NCBI GenBank assembly: GCA_027449025.1
Contig: DAIDMK010000032.1
Span: forward strand, 1 to 33,779
Direction: 5' to 3'
Length of the DNA stretch: 33,779 nucleotides
From: Lutibacter sp.
Lineage (GTDB): Bacteria; Bacteroidota; Bacteroidia; Flavobacteriales; Flavobacteriaceae
Shown here: positions 23,930-31,169 of the stretch, in pieces
Numbering within the stretch: position 1 is the first letter of the stretch
Layout of the letters: each line of letters starts with the position of its first letter
Program-made: the position numbers and the translations under genes
The notes under the pieces: model-generated
Told to the model about the DNA's origin: nothing
The model's input: the letters and a program-made list of their open reading frames with translations, nothing else
Databases searched by the model: none

Positions 23930-24382
23930 ATGGAAGAATTAAAGATAGGGGATAAGGTAGATTTATTGGTTGTGAAGGCCACAACATTAGGTTTTACAGT
24001 CATGGTAAATCACGAATTTGAAGGATTGCTTTATAAAAATGAGCTTTTTCAAAAAATTCATGAGGGACAACAACTTACAGGTTATATTAAAAAAATTAGG
24101 GAAGACGAAAAGCTCGATGTGAGTTTGCAGCCTATCGGTTTTAAACAAACCATCCTAAGCTACGAAATTAAATTGTTGAAAGCACTCAAAGAGAACCAAG
24201 GTTTTTTACCATTGACCGATAAAACGGCTCCAGATGAAATAAAATACCAATTGGGAATGAGCAAAAAAGCCTTTAAAAATGCTGTTGGCGGATTGTTTAG
24301 ACAAAAATTGATTACCATTGCCGACGATGGAATTAAATTATCTAATTGGTTAATTGACCAAAAAGATAGTTCGCAGTTATAA
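23930..24382 (+). CDS. Short S1-domain protein, CvfB-like
   Basis: RNA-binding protein of 150 residues. The first half (about 1-65) is an S1 domain with strands IGDKVDLLVVKATTLGFTVMV, EGLLYKNEL and GQQLTGYIKKIREDEKLDVSLQP. The second half (about 75-142) is a winged-helix-like region (DEIKYQLGMSKKAFKNAVGGLFRQ). The order S1 then winged helix fits the C-terminal part of CvfB, whose full-length form is about twice as long with several S1 modules, so this is a half-length version. It begins 3 bases after menD, so coupled expression is likely. A role in menaquinone synthesis is not implied by the fold. Confidence 0.82.
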   Translation: MEELKIGDKVDLLVVKATTLGFTVMVNHEFEGLLYKNELFQKIHEGQQLTGYIKKIREDEKLDVSLQPIGFKQTILSYEIKLLKALKENQGFLPLTDKTAPDEIKYQLGMSKKAFKNAVGGLFRQKLITIADDGIKLSNWLIDQKDSSQL

Positions 24383-24404
24383 GTTATTTGTTAAAAGTTG
24401 GGTG

Positions 24405-24591
24405 AGCTTTGATCTTTCAGCTTTGATCTTTCAGCTTTGATCTTTCAGCTTTGATCTTTCAGCTTTGATCTTTCAGCTTTGATCTTTCAGCTTTGATCTT
24501 TCTGCTTTGATCTTTCAGCTTTGATCTTTCAGCTTTGAGCTTTGATCTTTGATCTTTCAGCTTTGAGCTTTCAGCTTTGAGCTTTCAGCTT
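24405..24591. repeat. 14-bp minisatellite, AGCTTTGATCTTTC
   Basis: Nine tandem units of AGCTTTGATCTTTC run from 24405 to 24530; unit 8 (24503-24516) has one change (TGCTTT). An irregular section follows (24531-24558), then two units of the variant AGCTTTGAGCTTTC (24559-24586), then a partial unit. The run lies between the S1 gene and the reversed esterase-like gene. There are no spacers between units, so it is not a CRISPR array. The unit is not a multiple of three, so it is not coding. Such tracts change length by slippage and are useful strain markers. Similar words (AGCTCAAAGTTC) occur at 19842-19853 in degenerate form. Confidence 0.95.
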
Positions 24592-24612
24592 AATACTATG
24601 CACATGGGCCTT

Positions 24613-25803
24613 TTATTCTATATAAGTTCCGTCTCGTTTTTTAAGCACTCTTTCAATATTTTCATAATAGCCATCGGCATTTGGGTCACCTTCAGGTAAT
24701 TTCATATAACCGCTTTTGTAATAGTTCAATGCCTGTTTAAATTTTCCCCCGGTTTCATAGTAGCGCCCAATATAATAATCTCCAATTGCAGATTCCTTAT
24801 AAAGTTTGTTAATCATTTCTCCAAAATTCTTCAAATAATCCCCATTTTCTTTATCCAATATAATAGATTCAATAGCAAAAATATCGCTTTCCCGTATTTT
24901 TAAATTGCTTCCAAAAAGGTATTCAATTTCAACATATTTATTTTCCAGATACGCAATGGCATCTGCAGGAGAAAGGTTTTTGATGTTTTTTTCAAACTCT
25001 TCTTTTGAAATTGCCGAGTACAAATCAAAAATAAATGCAAAAGCACTTGGGATACTTTGTCCGATTGATGCTACATAATTGCTGTTTTCAAAGAACTCGT
25101 ACTGGTACTTAAAATTAGGATTGCTGGCTATTTTTAGCAACTCATTGGTTCCGGTTATTGCCGTTTTCCAGTTCTCTGAAAGGTAGGATCCGCCTGACAA
25201 ATAATAGAATCGGTTTTCACTTTTTAAGGCTGGAATTTTTTGGTGTATCAGCGCAGGCATATCTGGCGCATAATAAGGGTTGATGACCACAAATGCATTA
25301 AACCCTGGATCATCTTCTATTAAAAAATAATTGATAAAATTTGCAGATAGCGTGTTGCCGACAATGGTTTTAAAAGGCGACAGTCGGTAATTTTCCTCTA
25401 AATAATTCAACAATTCACCTCTTATAAACCGGTAAAATGCCTCACTGTCTTTTGTGGGCAAACTGTTTTCTTTTGAATATCCATAATCTTTAGCGCGCTC
25501 ATTGTATTGATTTTGATTGATGCCAACTATAATTTGTTCTGGCGCTTTTTCCTTTTCAGAAAAAAGGATGGAATTTCCCACGTAAACATCAAATAAATAT
25601 TCGGCATCAAGTACAATAGTGAGCGGATATAATTTTGTTTCATCGCTTTTGTAACTTGGAGGGACATAAATTTTCAAATAACGATCATTGTTCAATGCGG
25701 TCGAGTTGAATTTTTTTAATTGGGTATTTTGCGAATGCAGCCCACTTGAAATGAGCAGGACAACCCATAAAAGTTCTAAATTTTTTAGCAGTAACTTTCT
25801 CAT
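24613..25803 (-). CDS. Secreted alpha/beta-hydrolase-fold (esterase-like) protein, catalytic residues apparently lost
   Basis: Exported protein of 396 residues. Signal peptide 1-25 (hydrophobic core 8-22), then a domain of the Fes/IroE-type putative esterase family (about 30-260: LKIYVPPSYKSDETKLYPLTIVLD), then a helical tail with TPR-like pattern (about 325-390). In active relatives the nucleophile sits in a G-x-S-x-G turn; here that turn reads VGNTLSA (148-154), putting Thr151 in place of Ser. The usual His near the end of the domain appears to be Asn242 (FENSNYVAS). The protein is therefore probably non-catalytic and may bind a ligand or partner. It is on the minus strand inside the plus-strand menaquinone cluster, next to the minisatellite. 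Confidence 0.78.
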   Translation of the reverse strand: MRKLLLKNLELLWVVLLISSGLHSQNTQLKKFNSTALNNDRYLKIYVPPSYKSDETKLYPLTIVLDAEYLFDVYVGNSILFSEKEKAPEQIIVGINQNQYNERAKDYGYSKENSLPTKDSEAFYRFIRGELLNYLEENYRLSPFKTIVGNTLSANFINYFLIEDDPGFNAFVVINPYYAPDMPALIHQKIPALKSENRFYYLSGGSYLSENWKTAITGTNELLKIASNPNFKYQYEFFENSNYVASIGQSIPSAFAFIFDLYSAISKEEFEKNIKNLSPADAIAYLENKYVEIEYLFGSNLKIRESDIFAIESIILDKENGDYLKNFGEMINKLYKESAIGDYYIGRYYETGGKFKQALNYYKSGYMKLPEGDPNADGYYENIERVLKKRDGTYIE

Positions 25804-26038
25804 AGGCTAAAGTTAAATAAATTTTTTAAATGCCAAAGACATAAACAGTTATAAAAATAAAACAAATCATACCAGAATCATTTTTTTTAACTTAGGAAAT
25901 AGGCAATCCCAAGTTTGAAATTATAATTTTTTAAGTCATTTAAATGATTTATTTTTACTTCTTAATTGAAAAGAAAATGAATTCCACCTGTTTTAGTGCA
26001 GACAGGTATTACATAATTAAAGCAATAACCAGTCACAT

Positions 26039-26878
26039 ATGAAAGATATTAATTGGAAAACGGTCAGAGAATTTGAAGACATTACCTATAAAAAATGTAA
26101 TGGCGTAGCACGAATTGCATTTAACAGACCCGATGTTAGAAATGCCTTTAGGCCAAAAACCACAAAGGAATTATACGAGGCATTTTATGATGCCCAGGAA
26201 GATACTTCAATTGGTGTGGTATTGCTTTCTGCGGAAGGACCTTCAAGCAAAGACGGTATCTATTCTTTTTGCAGTGGCGGCGATCAAAAAGCGCGCGGCC
26301 ATCAGGGGTATGTGGGTGAAGACGGCTATCATCGATTAAATATACTGGAAGTGCAACGCTTGATACGTTTTATGCCAAAAGTGGTGATTGCAGTTGTTCC
26401 GGGATGGGCTGTTGGAGGCGGACATAGTTTGCACGTGGTTTGTGATTTAACTTTGGCAAGTGAGGAACATGCAATTTTTAAACAAACCGATGCCGATGTC
26501 ACCAGTTTCGACGGAGGCTATGGATCTGCTTATTTGGCCAAGATGGTGGGACAAAAAAAAGCGCGGGAAATATTTTTCCTCGGAAGAAGTTATTCCGCTC
26601 AGGAAGCTTGCGATATGGGTATGGTAAATGCTGTAATTCCTCATGAAAAACTGGAAACAACCGCTTTTGAATGGGCACAGGAAATATTGGCGAAATCGCC
26701 AACCTCCATCAGAATGTTGAAATTCGCCATGAATTTAACGGATGACGGCATGGTTGGACAACAGGTTTTTGCCGGTGAAGCCACCCGTTTGGCATATATG
26801 ACAGAGGAAGCCAAGGAAGGAAGAAATGCATTTTTAGAAAAGCGAAAACCCGATTTTGAGAAAAAGTGGATACCTTAA
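26039..26878 (+). CDS. menB: 1,4-dihydroxy-2-naphthoyl-CoA synthase
   Basis: Crotonase-fold enzyme of 279 residues that closes the second ring of the naphthoquinone from o-succinylbenzoyl-CoA. Seen: SGGDQ (79-83), GWAVGGGHSLH (122-132) and the MenB-specific stretch DADVTSFDGGYG (151-162) that holds the catalytic Asp; the C-terminal KRKPDF fits as well. The Asp in the last motif marks the bicarbonate-independent subgroup. It is the third core menaquinone gene in the segment; menC and menE are not in the window. It is separated from menD by the S1 gene, the minisatellite and a reversed gene, so it probably has its own promoter in the 235-base gap upstream. Start: ATG at 26039. Confidence 0.96.
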   Translation: MKDINWKTVREFEDITYKKCNGVARIAFNRPDVRNAFRPKTTKELYEAFYDAQEDTSIGVVLLSAEGPSSKDGIYSFCSGGDQKARGHQGYVGEDGYHRLNILEVQRLIRFMPKVVIAVVPGWAVGGGHSLHVVCDLTLASEEHAIFKQTDADVTSFDGGYGSAYLAKMVGQKKAREIFFLGRSYSAQEACDMGMVNAVIPHEKLETTAFEWAQEILAKSPTSIRMLKFAMNLTDDGMVGQQVFAGEATRLAYMTEEAKEGRNAFLEKRKPDFEKKWIP

Positions 26879-26951
26879 ATGAGTTATAAGTTTTGAGCTA
26901 TAAGTTGTAAGTTTTTAAAAAAAAGTATAAGAATAAAGTATAGGAATTAAG

Positions 26952-27563
26952 ATGAAAATAATTTGCATTGGGCGCAATTACGCGAAGCATATTGAAGAAT
27001 TACAAAACGAAAAACCTGAAAATCCGGTGATATTTTTAAAGCCAGATTCGGCCATACTGGCTAAAAAGCAAGCTTTTTTTATTCCGCCATTTTCCAAAGA
27101 AATACACTATGAAGTGGAAATTCTGGTAAAAATAAATAAAGTGGGAAAACACATCAACCAAAAATTTGCACATACCTATTATAATGAAATTGGCTTGGGA
27201 ATCGATTTTACCGCACGCGATGTTCAGGATATCTGCAAAGAAAAAGGATTGCCTTGGGAAAAGGCGAAAGCTTTCGACGGAAGTGCTGTTATTGGCGAGT
27301 TTTATCCAAAAGAAAGTTTGGGCGATTTAAGCAATTTATCATTTCTATTAAAGAAAAATGATCAAATTGTTCAAGATGGAAATACAAATGCGATGCTTTG
27401 GAAAATAGATGAACTAATTTCCTATGTTTCTCAATTTTTTACCCTTAAAAAAGGAGATGTTCTTTTTACGGGAACGCCTGCCGGGGTAGGGAAAGTTTCT
27501 GAAAATGATGTGTTGGTTGGAATTCTTAATGGTGTTGAAAATTTTCGTATTAATATAAAGTAA
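26952..27563 (+). CDS. FAH-family hydrolase (fumarylacetoacetate hydrolase-like)
   Basis: Cytosolic metal-dependent hydrolase or decarboxylase of 203 residues. Seen: the opening ICIGRNYAKH (4-13), the binding Lys-Pro of FLKPDS (28-33), metal ligands Glu54 and Glu56 (YEVEILVK), DFTARD (85-90) and TGTPAGVG near the C-terminus. The family acts on acylpyruvates, oxaloacetate and related 2-oxo acids; which one cannot be told. The length is that of the short bacterial acylpyruvase/oxaloacetate-decarboxylase form. It stands 73 bases after menB with a perfect terminator behind it. A link with quinone synthesis is only suggested by position. Confidence 0.88.
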   Translation: MKIICIGRNYAKHIEELQNEKPENPVIFLKPDSAILAKKQAFFIPPFSKEIHYEVEILVKINKVGKHINQKFAHTYYNEIGLGIDFTARDVQDICKEKGLPWEKAKAFDGSAVIGEFYPKESLGDLSNLSFLLKKNDQIVQDGNTNAMLWKIDELISYVSQFFTLKKGDVLFTGTPAGVGKVSENDVLVGILNGVENFRINIK

Positions 27564-27586
27564 ATAAGTTTGCCATAAATTTTAAT

Positions 27587-27617
27587 AAAAAAACGCACTA
27601 ATTCTGGTGCGTTTTTT
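27587..27617. terminator. Intrinsic terminator between FAH-family gene and the minus-strand small gene
   Basis: Stem arms AAAAAACGCAC and GTGCGTTTTTT around an 8-base loop (27599-27606), starting 24 bases after the FAH stop. A runs on one side and T runs on the other make it usable in both directions; the minus-strand gene ends at 27680. Confidence 0.85.
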
Positions 27618-27679
27618 ATGCCATTCTGTTCTTTTTTGAAACCAAAGCTTTAATTTTAGTTTCTTGCAATAAAAATTGC

Positions 27680-28093
27680 CTAAAACGAAAATATAATTGG
27701 TCTAAAATCTTTTGGAATTTCTTGACGGTGCTCTTTTAAAATGTTGTATCCGTAATGTGTTTTAACCAATTTTTGAAAGTCAAATTTTAATCGTGGAAAT
27801 TCACGCAACAACTTGTCAAAATTATTGGTGTTTGATTTTTTCATAAAGTAATATAAGATTTCCACATAAGCCCTACTCAAAGTCTTGTTAAACTTATCGC
27901 TTTTTAAAGCTGTTTTATAATATTTTTCTTTTATGTGACCGTTTTTAACAATAGCAACATCCAAACCGTGTTTTTGGATTAATATCCAAGCCAGTCTTAA
28001 CATAGTTTGGTGGGTGAATAATTCCGGACTTAATGAACAATTTTCTATTTGCTCAAGAAGATCATTGTCGGATAATTGTTCGAAGGCAGTCAT
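27680..28093 (-). CDS. Small uncharacterised protein (F-x-H...RLAW pattern)
   Basis: Soluble, mostly helical protein of 137 residues with no signal peptide. It contains FTHQTMLRLAWILIQKHG (25-42), which resembles a widespread small bacterial family with an F-x-H-x-x-H-x-R-L-A-W motif and unknown function; here the second His of that motif is Met, if the alignment is right. The second half holds NKTLSRAYVEILYYF (70-84), a second region that is conserved in the family, and a basic end. My family assignment comes from pattern memory alone. The gene is divergent from cinA, with overlapping promoter-like sequence in the 103-base gap. Confidence 0.7.
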   Translation of the reverse strand: MTAFEQLSDNDLLEQIENCSLSPELFTHQTMLRLAWILIQKHGLDVAIVKNGHIKEKYYKTALKSDKFNKTLSRAYVEILYYFMKKSNTNNFDKLLREFPRLKFDFQKLVKTHYGYNILKEHRQEIPKDFRPIIFSF

Positions 28094-28168
28094 AACTGTA
28101 GTTGGTTTTTTAGTTTTTAGTATATAAAAATAAGATTCGTTTTTTCTTAAAAGGTTGCGTGTTAATTG

Positions 28169-28189
28169 CTATATTTAGCGCAAATATAG
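28169..28189. promoter_or_regulatory. Palindrome with divergent -7-like boxes between the small gene and cinA
   Basis: Perfect inverted repeat: arms CTATATTT (28169-28176) and AAATATAG (28182-28189) around AGCGC. On the minus strand it contains an exact TATATTTG (28188-28181), suitable for the small gene; on the plus strand it contains TATATTTA (28170-28177), one base off the consensus, just before cinA. The two boxes overlap, so the two promoters could compete. Confidence 0.4.
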
Positions 28190-28196
28190 TGAATTA

Positions 28197-29441
28197 ATGC
28201 AAGCAGAAATAATTACCATTGGTGATGAAATATTGATAGGTCAAATTTTGGATACAAATTCAAAATGGATTGCTGAGGAATTGAATAAAATTGGAATTTC
28301 GGTGTATCAAATATCCTCTATACAGGATGATCGTCAACACATTTTAAAGGCCATTAAAGAAGCACAGGCAAATGCTGACATTGTTATCATTACTGGCGGA
28401 CTTGGACCAACAAAAGACGATATTACCAAATTAACATTGGCAGAATATTTTAATGACACCTTGGTTTTGAACGAGGAAATAGTTGCACATATTGAACAGC
28501 TATTTGCCAAAATAAATTATCCGTTTACCGAAGTGAACAGAAATCAGGCTTTGGTACCATCAACTTGCATTCCTTTAAAAAACGAATTTGGCACGGCACC
28601 AGGAATGTGGTTTTTCCAAAAAAATAAAGTAGTCGTATCTTTGCCTGGAGTTCCTTATGAAATGATTGGCTTAATGACACAAAGCGTGTTGCCAAAATTA
28701 CAGACAACTTATAAATTGCCATTTATTCTTCATAAAACAATCATTACCTACGGTATGGGAGAGAGTATGCTCGCCGAAAAAATTGAAGATTGGGAAATTA
28801 ATTTGCCGTCCTTTGTGAAGCTGGCCTATTTGCCGTCTTTTGGAACGGTTCGTTTGCGGCTTAGCGCAAAAGGTGCTACCTATGAAATGCTTGAAGTTGC
28901 GATTGCAAGTGAAATAGAAAAATTGGCGGAACTAATTAATGAGATTATTGTTGGTTTTGATGAAAATGAAACAATTGAAATGGTTATTGGGCAATTGTTA
29001 ATAGAAAAAGGGCAGACCTTGGCGGTTGCTGAGAGCTGTACTGGAGGAAATATAGCCAAACGAATCACTTCTGTTCCCGGTGCATCTAGGTATTTTATTG
29101 GGGGTATCGTGGCTTACAATAAAATGATTAAGATAGAAGAGTTGCAAGTTGATGAAAAAACAATTGCAGAAAACAGCATCGTAAGCGCTCAAGTTGCTGA
29201 GGCTATGGCCAAGGGAATTCAACAAAAATACCATAGTGATTATGCAATAGCAACCACAGGAAACGCTGGACCAACAACCGATGATACCGATAAAACGGTA
29301 GGAACGGTTTTTATTGCCATCGCAACACCGACCACTATTTTTTCTGAAGAATTTTTCTTTGGAAAACCGCGGGAAAAAGTGATAGGCCGTGCTACAAATA
29401 AAGCATTGGAATTGCTGAGGAAAGAAATTTTGAAAAACTAG
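28197..29441 (+). CDS. cinA: CinA, competence/damage-inducible and NMN deamidase-type protein
   Basis: Two-domain cytosolic protein of 414 residues. The N-terminal MoCF-like domain (about 1-170) begins with EIITIGDEILIGQILDTNS and has ITGGLGPTKDD; in the family it can hydrolyse ADP-ribose-type compounds. The C-terminal domain (about 255-410) has AESCTGG (about 278-284) and TGNAGPTTDD, the amidohydrolase that deamidates nicotinamide mononucleotide in the pyridine nucleotide cycle. Both domains are complete. In some bacteria cinA is read with recA in competence, but recA is not here. The gene precedes the ribosomal protein genes, which have a strong promoter of their own. Start: ATG at 28197. 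Confidence 0.94.
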   Translation: MQAEIITIGDEILIGQILDTNSKWIAEELNKIGISVYQISSIQDDRQHILKAIKEAQANADIVIITGGLGPTKDDITKLTLAEYFNDTLVLNEEIVAHIEQLFAKINYPFTEVNRNQALVPSTCIPLKNEFGTAPGMWFFQKNKVVVSLPGVPYEMIGLMTQSVLPKLQTTYKLPFILHKTIITYGMGESMLAEKIEDWEINLPSFVKLAYLPSFGTVRLRLSAKGATYEMLEVAIASEIEKLAELINEIIVGFDENETIEMVIGQLLIEKGQTLAVAESCTGGNIAKRITSVPGASRYFIGGIVAYNKMIKIEELQVDEKTIAENSIVSAQVAEAMAKGIQQKYHSDYAIATTGNAGPTTDDTDKTVGTVFIAIATPTTIFSEEFFFGKPREKVIGRATNKALELLRKEILKN

Positions 29442-29450
29442 CAAAATAAG

Positions 29451-29482
29451 TTTGTGTATTCAAGTTTAAAGATTTAATTTTG
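29451..29482 (+). promoter_or_regulatory. Strong flavobacterial promoter of the rpmB operon
   Basis: TTTG (29451-29454), then 20 bases, then TAATTTTG (29475-29482). Both elements and the spacing match the Bacteroidota primary promoter (TTTG, 19-20 bases, TAnnTTTG). It is the best promoter match I found in the window. Transcription would begin near 29488, giving a leader of about 33 bases before rpmB. Confidence 0.75.
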
Positions 29483-29520
29483 CATCTCGTTTTGAGAATA
29501 TACTAAAAAGTCACAGAAAT

Positions 29521-29760
29521 ATGTCAAGAGTTTGCGAACTTACTGGAAAAAAAGCAATGGTAGGAAACAATGTTTCTCACGCATTGAATAGAACTAAAAG
29601 AAAATTTGACGCTAATTTAATTAAAAAGCGTTTTTATATTCCTGAAGAAGATAGATGGGTTATTTTAAAAATATCTACATCAGCTTTAAAGAATATCAAT
29701 AAATTAGGAATCTCAGCTGTTTTGAAAAAAGCAGAGGCAAATGGTTTTTATAAAAAATAA
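29521..29760 (+). CDS. rpmB: Ribosomal protein bL28
   Basis: Large-subunit ribosomal protein of 79 residues. Family pattern: SRVCELTGKKAMVGNNVSHALNRTKR with the Asn-Asn-Val-Ser-His segment, a basic centre and a C-terminal ISTSALKNINKLG helix. There is a single Cys (Cys5), so no zinc-binding Cys set as in some bL28 proteins. First gene of a short operon with rpmG, the DUF4295 gene and possibly ftsY; spacing to rpmG is 10 bases. Its promoter is described separately. Confidence 0.97.
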   Translation: MSRVCELTGKKAMVGNNVSHALNRTKRKFDANLIKKRFYIPEEDRWVILKISTSALKNINKLGISAVLKKAEANGFYKK

Positions 29761-29770
29761 TCACTAGGAA

Positions 29771-29956
29771 ATGGCAAAGACAAAAGGAAATAGAATTCAG
29801 GTAATTTTAGAGTGTACAGAACATAAAGGTACAGGAATGCCGGGAACTTCAAGGTATATCACTACTAAGAACAAAAAGAACACGCCAGACAGGATGGAAA
29901 TTAAAAAATTCAATCCTATCTTGAAAAAAGTGACTGTTCATAAAGAAATTAAATAA
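29771..29956 (+). CDS. rpmG: Ribosomal protein bL33
   Basis: Large-subunit ribosomal protein of 61 residues. Family pattern: [12 protein letters not shown] near the start, then [23 protein letters not shown] and a lysine-rich end. Only one Cys is present, so it is the zinc-free (C-minus) form that does not need metal and is not part of a zinc-reserve pair. Ten bases after rpmB and ten before the DUF4295 gene, consistent with one transcript. Confidence 0.97.
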   Translation: MAKTKGNRIQVILECTEHKGTGMPGTSRYITTKNKKNTPDRMEIKKFNPILKKVTVHKEIK

Positions 29957-29965
29957 CATAAGACC

Positions 29966-30118
29966 ATGGCAAAGAAATCAGTAGCATCGTTACAAACAGG
30001 ATCAAAAAGATTATCAAAAGCTATAAAAATGGTAAAGTCTCCTAAAACTGGCGCTTACACATTTGTAGAAGCTATTATAGATCCTTTAATGGTAAAAGAC
30101 TTCTTGAACAAAAAATAA
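29966..30118 (+). CDS. DUF4295 family protein, 50 residues
   Basis: Short gene: ATG at 29966, TAA at 30116-30118. It encodes a basic protein of 50 residues that begins MAKKSVASLQTGSKRLSKA and ends VKDFLNKK, with SPKTGAYTFVEAI in the middle. This matches the DUF4295 family, found right after rpmG in many Bacteroidota. The small size, strong positive charge and place in a ribosomal operon suggest a ribosome-associated protein, but this is inference. It ends 28 bases before the terminator hairpin at 30147. Confidence 0.9.
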   Translation: MAKKSVASLQTGSKRLSKAIKMVKSPKTGAYTFVEAIIDPLMVKDFLNKK

Positions 30119-30146
30119 CAATTTGTTTATAGATTAACGAATCGAG

Positions 30147-30179
30147 CTACTTTCAATCTTTTGAGAGTAGTTTTTTTTT
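30147..30179 (+). terminator. Intrinsic terminator after the rpmB-rpmG-DUF4295 operon
   Basis: Stem CTACTTTC (30147-30154) with GAGAGTAG (30163-30170), including one G-T pair, 8-base loop, then a run of nine T residues (30171-30179). This is a clear terminator. It also argues against the frame extension of ftsY that begins inside it at 30161. Confidence 0.85.
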
Positions 30180-30205
30180 ATATTTATCCCAGTAATTTTT
30201 TTAAA

Positions 30206-31159
30206 ATGAGTTTATTCAAAAAATTCTTTTCCAAAGAAAAGAAAGAAACCTTAGATAAAGGGCTGGAAAAGACCAAAACTACTTTCTTTTCGAAACTTTC
30301 CAAAGCGATTGCCGGAAAATCGAAGGTTGATGACCTTGTGTTGGACAATTTGGAAGAGGTTTTAATTTCTTCTGATGTTGGTGTGGCGACCACACTTAAA
30401 ATTATTGAACGCATTGAAGCAAGGGTATTAAAAGATTCCTATTTGGGAACTGACGAGTTAAATTCAATCCTACGCGAAGAAATAGCAGGCTTGTTGGCTG
30501 AAATAAATGCGGGAAATGAAACGGACTTCACAACGCCTTCGGATAAAAAACCCTATGTAATTATGGTGGTTGGCGTGAATGGTGTTGGAAAAACTACGAC
30601 TATAGGAAAATTAGCATCACAATTTAAAAATAGCGGTAAAAAAGTTGTGCTTGGCGCTGCAGATACCTTTCGTGCTGCCGCAATAGACCAATTGCAGGTT
30701 TGGGCCGACAGGGTTAGCGTGCCAATGGTTCGCCAAGAAATGGGAAGCGATCCTGCTTCCGTGGCTTTTGACACCTTGAAATCTGCCGTAGCCCAAAATG
30801 CCGATGTGGTGATTATTGATACTGCGGGCCGATTGCACAATAAAATTAATTTGATGAATGAGCTGACCAAAATAAAACGGGTTATGGAAAAAGTGGTGCC
30901 CAATGCACCTCACGAAGTTTTATTGGTGCTCGATGGTTCCACCGGACAAAACGCTTTTGAACAAGCCAAGCAATTTACCAAAGCGACAGAAGTTACTGCC
31001 TTGGCAGTCACAAAATTAGACGGCACAGCCAAGGGCGGTGTGGTCATCGGTATTTCCGACCAATTTAAAATTCCGGTGAAATACATTGGCGTGGGCGAAG
31101 GAATCGACGATTTGCAGGTTTTCAATAAAATTGAATTTGTAGATTCTTTTTTCAAATAA
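30206..31159 (+). CDS. ftsY: Signal recognition particle receptor FtsY
   Basis: SRP GTPase receptor of 317 residues; it docks ribosome-SRP complexes at the inner membrane. Seen: a short, lysine-rich N-terminal region (1-40), the helical N domain (about 40-110), then the GTPase domain with GVNGVGKTT (123-131), DTFRAAA (153-159), DTAGR (205-209) and TKLDGTAKGG (about 264-273). The acidic A domain of E. coli FtsY is absent, as is usual outside gamma-proteobacteria. I chose ATG 30206 (MSLFKKFF); the frame extends 15 residues further to 30161, but that part lies in the terminator hairpin's T run and has no conserved character. The SRP RNA gene of this system is at 5804. Confidence 0.95.
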   Translation: MSLFKKFFSKEKKETLDKGLEKTKTTFFSKLSKAIAGKSKVDDLVLDNLEEVLISSDVGVATTLKIIERIEARVLKDSYLGTDELNSILREEIAGLLAEINAGNETDFTTPSDKKPYVIMVVGVNGVGKTTTIGKLASQFKNSGKKVVLGAADTFRAAAIDQLQVWADRVSVPMVRQEMGSDPASVAFDTLKSAVAQNADVVIIDTAGRLHNKINLMNELTKIKRVMEKVVPNAPHEVLLVLDGSTGQNAFEQAKQFTKATEVTALAVTKLDGTAKGGVVIGISDQFKIPVKYIGVGEGIDDLQVFNKIEFVDSFFK

Positions 31160-31169
31160 AAGGGTAAAC

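Noticed and set aside
24405-24591. Possible CRISPR array
   Set aside because: The units are directly adjacent 14-mers with no spacers, and there are no cas genes in the window.
20533-27563. A complete menaquinone pathway cluster
   Set aside because: Only menF, menD, menB and a candidate thioesterase are present. No menC, menE, menA or menG is visible in the window.
30161-30205. Fifteen-residue upstream extension of ftsY
   Set aside because: It starts inside the terminator hairpin and T run of the preceding operon. The MSLFKKFF start fits the family.
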